Positions 31,493 through 39,323 of a DNA stretch of 42,219 nt are shown piece by piece. How positions within the stretch are numbered: the stretch's first letter is position 1; each line of letters begins with the position of its first letter. Source of the stretch: Desulfuromonas sp. (GTDB lineage: Bacteria; Desulfobacterota; Desulfuromonadia; Desulfuromonadales; Desulfuromonadaceae); contig JAGGYC010000024.1 of assembly GCA_021162745.1 (NCBI GenBank), positions 1 through 42,219 of the forward strand, written 5' to 3'. The position numbers and the translations under genes are program-made. The notes under the pieces are model-generated. The model was not told the origin of the DNA, ran no database searches, and worked only from the letters and a program-made list of their open reading frames with translations.

Positions 31493-32656
31493 CTAACAGC
31501 AATGCTTGAGGATGGCAGCAATCACCTCGGCGTTATACTCATTAAGTCCCCACTTCTGCGCCAGCATGGTGGCATTATCGGCAATGGCTGGAATATCCTG
31601 TTCAGGGATTTTCGCCTCGGCCAGCGTTACCGGGCTACCGATCTTGCGGAACCATTGTTTCAACGCTTCGGCGGCATACAGAGCGCGCTCCTGTTCACTG
31701 CCGCCACTGCAACCAAATACCCGATTGGCAAATTGGGCAAACTTGGCGGGGTGCTGCTGGGCCTTATAGGTCATCCAACCCGGCATAACGATCGACAATC
31801 CGGCACCATGGGCCACATCGTACAGGGCGCTCAACGAATGCTCGATCATATGGTTGGGGAAGCCATAGACGCCGATTCCAGCCGTTGACAAGCCATTCAG
31901 TGCCCAGGTCGCCGCCCACATCATCGTCGCCCGGGCATCGGCATGATCAGGCTGATCAAGAATCTGTTCGGTACACTCGATAATCGTTTTAATCAGGCCC
32001 TCGACAAAACGATCCTGCAATGGTGTCGCACTGTCGGCACTGGTGAAATAACCCTCAATCAGATGAGAGATGGCATCAACCGCAGAATAGGCGGTGTAAT
32101 CTGCCGGCACCGAATAGGTCAAACAGGGATCGAGAATCGACACCTTGGGAAACAACAACGGCGAGCCGATGTTGAATTTCTGCTTCGTCTGTTCATTGGT
32201 GACCACCCCGCCGGAGTTCATCTCCGAACCGGTGGCTGCCAGGGTCAAAACCGTGATCAACGGCAACGCCTCCCTCACCTGGGCCTGATCAATAAAGAAG
32301 TCCCAGACATCGCCATCGGTCTTCGCCCCGGCAGCAATCGACTTCGATGCGTCCAGCACACTGCCGCCACCGACGGCGACAATAACATCCACCTGCTCCG
32401 CCTTGGCCAGCGCCACCCCGGTACGAACATGGCCAAGGACCGGATTCGATTTCACACCGCCATGCTCAACCCAGCTCACCCCGGCCTGTTGCAGCGACGC
32501 CGTCACCTGATCGTAAACACCCGTACGCTTGATGCTGCTCTGACCATACACCAGCAGCGCTTTGCTGCCGTACCCAGCAGTGCTCTTACCCACCTTCTTG
32601 ACCATCTGCGGACCAAAAACAATTTTGGTTGGATTATGAAAAACAAACGGTTGCAT
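31493..32656 (-). CDS. Iron-containing alcohol dehydrogenase
   Basis: A 387-residue group III alcohol dehydrogenase resembling YqhD/BdhA-type NAD(P)H-dependent butanol/aldehyde reductases. The nucleotide loop [10 protein letters not shown], the [19 protein letters not shown] block, the [11 protein letters not shown] segment that supplies Asp/His metal ligands, and the [20 protein letters not shown] segment with the two remaining histidines are all present. It probably interconverts aldehydes and alcohols in the cytosol; the precise substrate is not known. A GGGGAGGA binding site precedes the ATG. It lies between the DUF167 gene and xthA on the same strand. Confidence 0.93.
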   Translation of the reverse strand: MQPFVFHNPTKIVFGPQMVKKVGKSTAGYGSKALLVYGQSSIKRTGVYDQVTASLQQAGVSWVEHGGVKSNPVLGHVRTGVALAKAEQVDVIVAVGGGSVLDASKSIAAGAKTDGDVWDFFIDQAQVREALPLITVLTLAATGSEMNSGGVVTNEQTKQKFNIGSPLLFPKVSILDPCLTYSVPADYTAYSAVDAISHLIEGYFTSADSATPLQDRFVEGLIKTIIECTEQILDQPDHADARATMMWAATWALNGLSTAGIGVYGFPNHMIEHSLSALYDVAHGAGLSIVMPGWMTYKAQQHPAKFAQFANRVFGCSGGSEQERALYAAEALKQWFRKIGSPVTLAEAKIPEQDIPAIADNATMLAQKWGLNEYNAEVIAAILKHCC

Positions 32657-32681
32657 CGTTCCTCCCCCTGAAATTAAATTG

Positions 32682-32996
32682 TCAGCTCAGCGCCTGGTTC
32701 AGGCACTGTCGCACCTCTGCACAGCTGAGTCCTTCGACCACAAGCCGCTTGTGACGACTTTTATGACCGCTGAGCAGGGTCACCGAGCGCTTTGAACAGC
32801 CGAGCAGTTTGGCAAAATACTCGCAACACAACTTATTGGCCGCACCATCCACCGGCGGCGAAGTCAGGCGCACCTTCAACTCATCGCCCTGCAAGCCACA
32901 CAAGCCATTTTTACTCGCCCGTGGCTGCACCAGCACAGCGATCACCGCCGTCCCGCCTTTGTCCACCACACAGGCATTGAGATCATCCAACATCAC
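32682..32996 (-). CDS. yggU: DUF167 (YggU) family protein
   Basis: A small soluble protein of 104 residues with the DUF167 signature: VQPRASKN, then GLQGDELKVRLTSPPVDGAANK, then SGHKSRHKRLVVEG. The function of the family is not known; it is commonly found next to YggT, as here. The first codon may be the GTG at 32996 or the ATG directly after it. The upstream yggT stop lies only three bases away, so the two are cotranscribed. Confidence 0.93.
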   Translation of the reverse strand: MMLDDLNACVVDKGGTAVIAVLVQPRASKNGLCGLQGDELKVRLTSPPVDGAANKLCCEYFAKLLGCSKRSVTLLSGHKSRHKRLVVEGLSCAEVRQCLNQALS

Positions 32997-32999
32997 CGT

Positions 33000-33293
33000 T
33001 TAAAAACTATAGGCAATGCTATGCAAAACCGCCGTGATCATCCGCTGGCAGAATGACAGTGCCAAGAGCAGCACCAGCGGAGTGAAGTCCATGCCGCCAA
33101 ACTGCAATGGGATCAGTCGCTGGATTCGGTACAGTACCGGGTCGGTCGCTGAATGGAGAAAGCGGACAATACTGTTGTGGGGATCGGGGTTCACCCAAGA
33201 GATCAACGCCCGCCCAACAAGGATAAGAATATAGATGGTGAAGGCCAGATCCACCAGGCCGGCCAGGGCTAAAAACAACTCACGTAAAATCAT
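33000..33293 (-). CDS. yggT: YggT family membrane protein
   Basis: A 97-residue integral membrane protein with two hydrophobic segments (about residues 4-28 and 70-88). Between them is the family motif RALISWVNPDPHNSIVRFLHSATDPVLYRIQRLIP. YggT proteins are inner-membrane proteins of unclear role, with links to osmotic adaptation and cell division. It is the first gene of the minus-strand operon yggT, DUF167, alcohol dehydrogenase, xthA. It is divergent from the DAHP synthase gene, with a gap of about 290 bases that must hold both promoters; I see no clear operator in it. Confidence 0.92.
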   Translation of the reverse strand: MILRELFLALAGLVDLAFTIYILILVGRALISWVNPDPHNSIVRFLHSATDPVLYRIQRLIPLQFGGMDFTPLVLLLALSFCQRMITAVLHSIAYSF

Positions 33294-33584
33294 TTTTTCT
33301 CACTTTCATTTCGAGCAAAAAAAGGATCCATTATTCATGGTTTCGAACGCTAAGATCATTCCTGTTTATACCGGGCAACTCCAGCCCTGTCAACGCTTTC
33401 ACCCGGTCAAAAATAGGTTCACCAGACCAACAATATGATCTATTCTGACAGGGCTTTTGACATCTGTTTACGAACAGGATAGAGTGCCGTCTGGAGGGTT
33501 GAGCGTTGGTTACTCTCGCTCGAAATCCGCTGCCGTCATTTGCTCAATTAAACTACCATGAAGCAGCAAGGGGAACAATCAATC

Positions 33585-34649
33585 ATGTACCGGACTAACA
33601 ATCTCAATATTCAAAGCATCACCGAAGTTATCGCACCCGCTGAACTCAAGCAGGTCTTTCCGTTATCAGAGGGTTCAGCGGAATTTGTCACCAAGGCGCG
33701 CAATCAGATCAAGGATGTGTTGCACAATCGCGATCCGCGAATGATGGTGGTCGTTGGTCCATGTTCCATCCACGATCCAGAAGCAGCCCTCGACTATGCC
33801 CGCCGCCTGGGCAAACTAGCCAGCGAACTCGAAGACCAGTTGCTGATCGTCATGCGGGTCTATTTTGAAAAACCACGCACCACCGTCGGCTGGAAAGGGC
33901 TGATCAACGATCCTGACCTCAACGGTAGCCACCTGATCTCTAAAGGACTGGGCGTGGCCCGGCAGTTGTTCTGCGCCATCACCGACCTCGGTTTGCCCAT
34001 CGCCACCGAGATGCTCGACACCATCACCCCGCAATATTTTGCTGACCTGATCAGCTGGGGCGCCATTGGCGCCCGTACCACCGAGTCACAGCCTCATCGT
34101 GAGATGTCGAGTGGTCTATCGTTCCCCGTTGGCTTCAAAAACAGCACCGACGGCAACCTGCAGATCGCCATGGACGCCATGAGCGCTGCGCAGCATGAGC
34201 ACAGCTTCCTCGGCATTAACCGCTCAGGTAAGATCTCCATCGTTAAAACCTGTGGCAATCCCGATGCCCATATCGTCTTACGCGGCGGCAGCAACGGCCC
34301 CAACTATCAAGCTGAAGCGATTGCCACCACCGAGCAGAAATTGGCGGCCCAGAACCTCGGTCAGGCAATTATGGTCGACTGCAGCCATGCTAACTCGAAC
34401 AAAGATCACAACCGCCAAGAACTGGTGGTTAATGATGTTCTCGAACAGATTGCCGCAGGTAATCGCAGTATCTGTTCCATTATGATCGAAAGTAACCTTG
34501 AAGCGGGCAACCAGTCGATGGCGGATCCTGCACACCTCAAATACGGGGTCTCAATCACCGACAAATGTATCGACTGGGAGACCACCGAACGCCTGCTGCG
34601 CACCACCCATGCCAGTCTTAAGCAGATGGACGGTCGTCCGGTAGAATAA
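33585..34649 (+). CDS. aroF: 3-deoxy-7-phosphoheptulonate (DAHP) synthase, class I
   Basis: It condenses phosphoenolpyruvate and erythrose 4-phosphate, the first step of the shikimate pathway. The 354 residues closely follow the E. coli AroF/AroG/AroH type: VVGPCSIHDP, RVYFEKPRTTVGWKGLINDP, SWGAIGARTTESQPHRE, HIVLRGG, DCSHANSNKDH and ESNLEAGNQS. Which isozyme it matches cannot be told from this sequence, so the symbol is approximate; feedback control by an aromatic amino acid is expected. An in-frame ATG nine codons upstream exists. The ATG at 33585 was preferred because AAGGGGA lies about ten bases before it and it aligns with the known N-terminus. Confidence 0.95.
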   Translation: MYRTNNLNIQSITEVIAPAELKQVFPLSEGSAEFVTKARNQIKDVLHNRDPRMMVVVGPCSIHDPEAALDYARRLGKLASELEDQLLIVMRVYFEKPRTTVGWKGLINDPDLNGSHLISKGLGVARQLFCAITDLGLPIATEMLDTITPQYFADLISWGAIGARTTESQPHREMSSGLSFPVGFKNSTDGNLQIAMDAMSAAQHEHSFLGINRSGKISIVKTCGNPDAHIVLRGGSNGPNYQAEAIATTEQKLAAQNLGQAIMVDCSHANSNKDHNRQELVVNDVLEQIAAGNRSICSIMIESNLEAGNQSMADPAHLKYGVSITDKCIDWETTERLLRTTHASLKQMDGRPVE

Positions 34650-34674
34650 ACAGAACAGACCGACAACAGATAAA

Positions 34675-34706
34675 AGGGCGCAGCATCCACTTGGATGCTG
34701 CGCCCT
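34675..34706. terminator. Bidirectional terminator after DAHP synthase
   Basis: A perfect 15-bp inverted repeat (34675-34689 with 34692-34706), preceded by TAAA and followed by CTTTATT, lies between the convergent DAHP synthase and lhgO genes. Confidence 0.85.
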
Positions 34707-34732
34707 CTTTATTACTTTCATCTGGATATACT

Positions 34733-35935
34733 CTACAAAGCAAAACGAGCAACCGCTCTGGCTGCGACAGCTTGACCGATACTCAGCGAGGCCGTTGCCG
34801 CCGGTGACGGCGCGTTGAGCACATGCACCATCCCCTCTTGTTCGAAAATCTGGAAATCATCCAGCAAGGTACCATCTTCGGCCACCGCCTGCGCACGCAC
34901 TCCGGCACCGGCGCGATAAACATCGTCGCCACTGATCCCCGGCAGCAGATGCTGCAAATCGTGAACGAAACGTTTTTTGGAAAACGAGCGATGGTACTCC
35001 TGCAACCCTACCTTCCAGAAGCGGCGAGCCAGTTTGATAAAACCGGGATAACTGACCGTTTCCAGAGTGTCACGCAGCGAAAAGCTGGAACGCTGATAGC
35101 CTTCGCGCTTAAAGGCCAGCACCGCATTCGGCCCCGCCTCCACGTCGCCATGGATCATCCGTGTATAGTGTACCCCCAGAAATGGAAAGTCTGGATCGGG
35201 CACCGGATAGATCAAGTTTTTCACCAACGAACGGCGCTCTCTGACCAACTTGTAATATTCGCCACGAAACGGGATTATCCGCACCCCGGGTTCGGCGCCA
35301 CACATCCTGGCCACCCGGTCACAGTGCAATCCGGCACAATTGATCACAAACCGGGTCTGCACAGTTCCCACCGCCGTCGTCAGGTTGAAACCATCATCCA
35401 CAGCCTCAATACGCTGCACTTCGGCTCCGGTCATAATCCGGCCACCACGCTCGACGACCAAACGGGCATAGGCTTCAGTGACCTTGACATAGTCGACAAT
35501 ACCGGTTTCCGGCACCAACAACCCGGCAATACCGGCAACATTGGGCTCATAATGTTTTAAACCCGCTTCGTCGAGACGCTCAAGCCCCTGTAGGCCATTG
35601 GCATGTCCGCGCCGCTCCAACTCATCCAATGCCGCAACCTCGCGCTCATTGGTTGCCACCACCACTTTGCCACAGCGCTCATGGGGAATGTTTTGCTCGG
35701 CGCAAAAACAGTACAGCGCCTCGCGCCCTTCCACGCAATTGCGTGCCTTAAGCGATCCGGGTCGATAGTAAAGCCCGGAATGGATCACGCCACTGTTATT
35801 TCCCGTCTGGTGACGAGCCAGAGTGGTCTCTTTTTCCAACACCAGAATCGAACAATCCGGAGACTGTTCCGTCAATGCCAATGCCGTTGCGGCACCAACG
35901 ATCCCCCCACCGATCACCACTACATCACATTTCAT
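34733..35935 (-). CDS. lhgO: L-2-hydroxyglutarate oxidase/dehydrogenase
   Basis: A 400-residue FAD enzyme of the DAO superfamily, LhgO type, which oxidises L-2-hydroxyglutarate to 2-oxoglutarate and passes electrons to the membrane quinone pool in known members. The FAD-binding VVIGGGIVGAATA is at the N-terminus. It is followed by HQTGNNSGVIHSGLYYRPGSLKA, the strongest family signature, then INCAGLHCDRVA and RGEYYKL. The C-terminal FAD contact GAGVRAQ and the APSPAATASLSIG block are also present. It starts 11 bases after a small MerR-like gene on the same strand, so the two are probably cotranscribed. Confidence 0.94.
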   Translation of the reverse strand: MKCDVVVIGGGIVGAATALALTEQSPDCSILVLEKETTLARHQTGNNSGVIHSGLYYRPGSLKARNCVEGREALYCFCAEQNIPHERCGKVVVATNEREVAALDELERRGHANGLQGLERLDEAGLKHYEPNVAGIAGLLVPETGIVDYVKVTEAYARLVVERGGRIMTGAEVQRIEAVDDGFNLTTAVGTVQTRFVINCAGLHCDRVARMCGAEPGVRIIPFRGEYYKLVRERRSLVKNLIYPVPDPDFPFLGVHYTRMIHGDVEAGPNAVLAFKREGYQRSSFSLRDTLETVSYPGFIKLARRFWKVGLQEYHRSFSKKRFVHDLQHLLPGISGDDVYRAGAGVRAQAVAEDGTLLDDFQIFEQEGMVHVLNAPSPAATASLSIGQAVAARAVARFAL

Positions 35936-35946
35936 AATAAATTCGA

Positions 35947-36141
35947 CTACCCTTCTTCAGCCTCATTGAGCATATCGGTAACCTGCAACCGCACGTCATC
36001 GATATGAACCCGCACCACATCGCCATCTTCACGTTCGCTGCGTACCAGACCTTCTGCGGCCCAAAACAGCAACACTGATTTCTTAATACCAAACTTGTCC
36101 GCTGCCGCCTCTACATCATACCACGTCTTCATCAGAGCCAT
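35947..36141 (-). CDS. Small MerR-like helix-turn-helix protein
   Basis: A 64-residue protein whose first half (WYDVEAAADKFGIKKSVLLFWAAEGLVRSE) looks like the winged helix-turn-helix of MerR/excisionase-type proteins. It lacks a dimerisation coil and an effector domain, so it is a minimal DNA-binding module or a degenerate one. The ATG has an ideal AAAGGAG six bases before it. It lies just upstream of lhgO in the same direction and might regulate it; that is inference. Confidence 0.65.
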   Translation of the reverse strand: MALMKTWYDVEAAADKFGIKKSVLLFWAAEGLVRSEREDGDVVRVHIDDVRLQVTDMLNEAEEG

Positions 36142-36359
36142 CGCCTACTCCTTTCATTACATAATAACCATTATCCTATTCTTCATTATATCTCGTATAG
36201 CAGAGGTGAACAGAGCTTGGCAAAAAAATTATAAAGAGAACAGACCCCATTGCCGATATAATGAGTGTTCGCGACACATTCATCCCGGCCAGCTGTTGGC
36301 CACTGTTCCAATGTCATTTAATACTACCTGAATTCAAGGTACTAGTCAGGAATTTGCTT

Positions 36360-37286
36360 ATGGGACCCGGAGTCCTGGTCGTCGACCTCTCCAGCGCTAC
36401 ACGTGATAACATCATTACCACCCTCAGAGAAACCTCGCCATTCGGCCGCTATTTTGAGACCAGCAGTGGCAGCGAAGGATTGAAAATCATAAAAAATGAG
36501 GTGATTGATGTCATTTTATGCAGCCTGCAACTCGATGAACTCTCCGGTATTGATCTGTTGCGCCAATTGCAGCAGGATGAAGAGCTATGCGACATCCCGG
36601 TGGTGATCCTGACCCGCGATGATCGCACCCAGACCAAGATTGACCTGTTGGAACAGGGCGCCAGCGATTACATCGTCCAGCCCTTTGACAATGGCGAACT
36701 GGTGGCGCGAATCAAGGTTCAGCTAAAAATGAAAACCATGCAGGACAACCTCAAGCGCAGCAATCGGCTGTTGCTCAACCTGTCCAGTACCGACTCACTC
36801 ACCCGCCTCTATAATCGCCGCGTACTGATGAAAACCCTCAGTAAAGAGTTTCAGCGTAATGCCCGAAGCAGCGAAACCCTGTCACTGTTAATGCTCGATA
36901 TCGACCACTTCAAGCAGATTAACGATAGTTTTGGCCACCTTAACGGCGATATTGTCCTGGTGACTCTGGCCAAACTACTGCGCGACTATCTGCGTCCCTA
37001 TGATGTGGCGACCCGTTTTGGTGGCGAAGAGTTTGCCCTTGTGTTACCCAACACCCGGCTGGAAGCAGCCAAAGACGTGGCAGAACGACTACGCATTGCA
37101 ATAGAAGAATTACAGTTCAGTGGTGAACTTCGTGATCTGAAAATCACTGCCAGTATCGGTGTGTCCTGCTACCCCGGCGGTGAGATTGATAATATCGACC
37201 AGCTGTTGCAGGCCGCCGACCACGCTTTGTACCAGGCTAAAGAGGGTGGCCGCAACCAAGTGATGTGTATGGAACTGACCCTCTAA
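36360..37286 (+). CDS. Diguanylate cyclase with degenerate receiver domain
   Basis: A 308-residue protein with a receiver-like domain (about 1-125) and a GGDEF domain (about 140-305). The cyclase part looks active: GGEEF at 221-225 with an RxxD inhibition site (RPYD, 212-215). The receiver part has lost its key residues: the phospho-acceptor position is Ser55 (ILCSLQLDEL), the conserved Lys is Gln107 (IVQPFD), and the second acidic residue of the DD pair is Leu. Control by ordinary phosphorylation is therefore unlikely, and dimerisation or protein binding may replace it. The frame extends 33 codons upstream to ATG 36261. I chose 36360 for its AGGA site at the usual distance and the fit to the receiver start. 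Confidence 0.88.
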   Translation: MGPGVLVVDLSSATRDNIITTLRETSPFGRYFETSSGSEGLKIIKNEVIDVILCSLQLDELSGIDLLRQLQQDEELCDIPVVILTRDDRTQTKIDLLEQGASDYIVQPFDNGELVARIKVQLKMKTMQDNLKRSNRLLLNLSSTDSLTRLYNRRVLMKTLSKEFQRNARSSETLSLLMLDIDHFKQINDSFGHLNGDIVLVTLAKLLRDYLRPYDVATRFGGEEFALVLPNTRLEAAKDVAERLRIAIEELQFSGELRDLKITASIGVSCYPGGEIDNIDQLLQAADHALYQAKEGGRNQVMCMELTL

Positions 37287-37347
37287 GCAAAAAGCGAAAA
37301 GCCTCGTTGCCGTTATGGGGTCCCAAACCCGCCGGCCTGCTCAACAT

Positions 37348-37385
37348 AAAAAAAGGGCAGCCATTTTCATGGTTGCCCCCATTTT
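37348..37385. terminator. Bidirectional terminator after the diguanylate cyclase
   Basis: A 9-bp stem (37355-37363 with 37370-37378, one G-T pair) is flanked by a run of seven A on the left and CCATTTT on the right. It lies between convergent genes. Confidence 0.7.
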
Positions 37386-37405
37386 CAATTATTTACTGAA
37401 TGAAT

Positions 37406-37729
37406 CTATAGATCGTTCAGTAACCGATAGAGTTTTTTCTGAACATCCCAGACCTTTTCGGCCGCCAGATTACAGCCGCCCTCTTCAAGCAGCAACCGAC
37501 CACGATCAAACAAGTTGTGGGCATTGAGCAGTACAGGACTCAACTCGGTGTCAAAACGCATGCGTGGAATTTCCCCAACCCGCTCCAGCTGCTCTTGCAA
37601 TGTGGCGAGGCCCTGATCAATCACCCGTATTGCTCGGTCCGCTCCCTGCAACTGCTGATCAGTGCTAATTTTCTTCATCAGAACCTCGGTTTCCTGAACC
37701 AGATCGCGATAACGCTCGGAAATACTCAT
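37406..37729 (-). CDS. Hypothetical helical protein (107 aa)
   Basis: I do not recognise this gene. It encodes 107 residues, predicted almost entirely helical, with heptad-like leucines (YRDLVQETEVLMKKI, then AIRVIDQGLATLQEQLERV). It has no membrane segment, one Cys, and a C-terminal AEKVWDVQKKLYRLLNDL. The ATG at 37729 has AAAGGAG six bases before it and is preferred over the ATG 12 codons upstream. It stands alone, upstream of and divergent from the thiamine operon. Confidence 0.65.
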   Translation of the reverse strand: MSISERYRDLVQETEVLMKKISTDQQLQGADRAIRVIDQGLATLQEQLERVGEIPRMRFDTELSPVLLNAHNLFDRGRLLLEEGGCNLAAEKVWDVQKKLYRLLNDL

Positions 37730-37864
37730 GCGTGACTCCTTTTTATTCTTATAAAATTCAGGCAAAAACCGGATTCAACTCAGCCCCGTTTACCGTGTCC
37801 GCAACTATTGCGGACATACTAGAGGAAAGCGACAGGTAAAAACAACGGCAAACCGATAAAAAAG

Positions 37865-37893
37865 TTGACTTTAAAGTATACGGACTGTAGTTT
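37865..37893 (+). promoter_or_regulatory. Candidate promoter of the thiamine operon
   Basis: TTGACT (37865-37870) and TAGTTT (37888-37893) are 17 bases apart and lie about 20 bases before the riboswitch. The -35 element matches the sigma-70 consensus at five of six positions; the -10 element is poor. Confidence 0.4.
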
Positions 37894-37912
37894 TTTATCG
37901 TTACACTTAAAG

Positions 37913-37988
37913 CCCTAGGGGAGTTTTATACTGAGAGTCCTACCCAGGACGACCCTTAGAACCTGATCCGGATCATACCGGCGTAGGG
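37913..37988 (+). promoter_or_regulatory. TPP riboswitch (thi box)
   Basis: The conserved thi-box elements occur in order: CTGAGAG at 37931-37937, ACCCTTAGAACCTGATCCGG from about 37952, then ATACCGGCGTAGGGAAG. The closing P1 helix pairs CCCTA (37913-37917) with TAGGG (37984-37988). The element senses thiamine pyrophosphate and normally shuts off expression when it is abundant. It stands before five thiamine genes. Confidence 0.96.
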
Positions 37989-38020
37989 AAGCGGCACCCG
38001 TTACGGGAGAACTCCCGTCG

Positions 38021-38050
38021 AAGGTCGCTTTCGCGACCTTTTTCTATTTT
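38021..38050 (+). terminator. Riboswitch expression-platform terminator
   Basis: An 8-bp stem (38021-38028 with 38033-38040) with a four-base loop is followed by a T-rich tract (TTTCTATTTT). Just upstream, 37997-38018 contains two mutually exclusive pairings (CCCG with CGGG, or ACGGGAG with CTCCCGT). This suggests transcription attenuation when TPP is bound. Confidence 0.75.
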
Positions 38051-38081
38051 AAGGATCGATCAAACGATTCTTCGTCAAGCC

Positions 38082-38909
38082 ATGCATATTGTTCTCAACG
38101 AAAAACACTGTCAAGTCGATGACCAGTTGTCGCTGTTTGAGCTGCGCGACCGCAATAAACCGACAGCTGACATCATCATCTGCAATGGCACGCCGGTCAG
38201 CGATGATCGCCCCCTGCAGCCCTTCGACCAGGTGATCCTGATCCAGCGCGGCGAACAGCCCAGTGCCGAAGAGCTCGAAGCCCTGCTCGTTGCCCGCCAC
38301 CCCCCGGAGGTTCACGATCCGCTGAAAAAAGCGACCATCGGCATCGCCGGCGCAGGAGGGCTTGGCTCGTCGATCGCCATCGCTCTGGCCCGGACAGGTA
38401 TCGGCCAATTGATCATTGCCGATTTCGACGTTGTCGAACCCTCCAATCTCAACCGGCAGCAATACTACATTGATCAGATCGGCATGGCCAAGGTGGAGGC
38501 ACTGCGCGCCAATCTACAACGCATCAATCCATTTACCATTATCCGTACGGAGAATCGTTACCTGAACGCCGACAATATCCCCGATCTGTTTGCCGGTGTC
38601 GATATCATGGTCGAAGCCTTTGACTGCCCCGAAGCCAAGGCGATGCTCAGCCAGGTGTGGTTACAGCAATTTCCGGACACACCGCTGGTCGCCGCATCAG
38701 GCATGGCCGGTTACGGCTCAAGCAACAGCATTTCCACCCGCAGGGCAATGGGCAACCTCTACATCTGCGGCGACGGCACCAGCGCAGTTCAACCCGGCAA
38801 CGGCTTGATGGCGCCACGCGTCGGCATCGCCGCTCATCATCAGGCCAACACGGTTATCCGCTTGCTATTGGGGATCGACCCCATCGAGGAACCCATCAAG
38901 GAGAAATAG
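38082..38909 (+). CDS. thiF: ThiF family adenylyltransferase with N-terminal ThiS-like domain
   Basis: A 275-residue protein fusing a ubiquitin-like ThiS-type domain (about residues 1-62) to a ThiF/E1-like domain. ThiF adenylates the C-terminus of ThiS so that it can accept sulfur for thiazole synthesis. The nucleotide-binding GIAGAGGLGSSIAIALA, DFDVVEPSNLNRQQY and the DIMVEAFDCPEAK block are visible. The CxxC zinc pairs of E. coli ThiF are absent, as in short ThiF forms. The N-terminal domain lacks a terminal Gly-Gly, so it cannot serve as the carrier, and a separate thiS follows. No good ribosome binding site lies near the ATG (AAGGA is 26 bases away), so the true start may be a non-ATG codon upstream. 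Confidence 0.9.
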   Translation: MHIVLNEKHCQVDDQLSLFELRDRNKPTADIIICNGTPVSDDRPLQPFDQVILIQRGEQPSAEELEALLVARHPPEVHDPLKKATIGIAGAGGLGSSIAIALARTGIGQLIIADFDVVEPSNLNRQQYYIDQIGMAKVEALRANLQRINPFTIIRTENRYLNADNIPDLFAGVDIMVEAFDCPEAKAMLSQVWLQQFPDTPLVAASGMAGYGSSNSISTRRAMGNLYICGDGTSAVQPGNGLMAPRVGIAAHHQANTVIRLLLGIDPIEEPIKEK

Positions 38910-38911
38910 TT

Positions 38912-39112
38912 ATGGACGTTATCGTCAACAACCAGCTCAAAATCGTCAGCGACGGCAGCACCCTTGCCGAGCTGATCCAACAAATGGGCCTAGATGAAAA
39001 ACGGATTGCCATTGAATACAACCGCGACATCTTGAACCGTGAGCAGTTTGCCAACACCATTCTCACGGCTGACGACAAAATCGAGATCGTCAACTTTGTC
39101 GGTGGCGGTTAA
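38912..39112 (+). CDS. thiS: Sulfur carrier protein ThiS
   Basis: A 66-residue ubiquitin-like protein ending in the diagnostic Gly-Gly (VNFVGGG). ThiF adenylates this tail, which then carries sulfur as a thiocarboxylate to ThiG. The core IVNNQLKIVSDGSTLAELIQQM and DDKIEIVNFVGGG match the family in length and pattern. AAGGAG lies eight bases before the ATG, and the thiF stop is two bases away. The next gene, thiG, follows only after 211 bases that contain an inverted repeat. Confidence 0.97.
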   Translation: MDVIVNNQLKIVSDGSTLAELIQQMGLDEKRIAIEYNRDILNREQFANTILTADDKIEIVNFVGGG

Positions 39113-39144
39113 GAGCACTAACTTAACCACGAATAAACCTATTT

Positions 39145-39235
39145 ACAGGGATATGCAGGATAGACAGGATAACACCTTAAATACTAAAGACTTTGGGTGA
39201 TTGTTTATCATCATGAAGATCCTGCACATCCCTGT
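39145..39235. repeat. Imperfect inverted repeat between thiS and thiG
   Basis: The arms at 39145-39161 and 39219-39235 (ACAGGGATRTGCAGGAT and its complement) match at 16 of 17 bases. Similarity continues weakly outward to about 39135 and 39243. Between them lies a 57-base AT-rich segment with a further TAGACAGGAT unit beside the left arm. No coding frame is present. It looks like a small interspersed, MITE-like element of the 'aggatAgacaggat' type. Confidence 0.65.
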
Positions 39236-39323
39236 TTAAACCTTTGTTTTGTATTTTTGAAGGTACTCAGAAGCTACGATTGAGAAACACCGGGAGCAGT
39301 CCCGGTCAAGAAAGGCTTACACC

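Noticed and set aside
31943-32671. 242-codon open frame on the plus strand
   Set aside because: It is antisense to the iron alcohol dehydrogenase, whose motifs are unmistakable.
34823-35560. 245-codon open frame on the plus strand
   Set aside because: It is antisense to lhgO, which has clear family motifs; the translated sequence has no recognisable domain.
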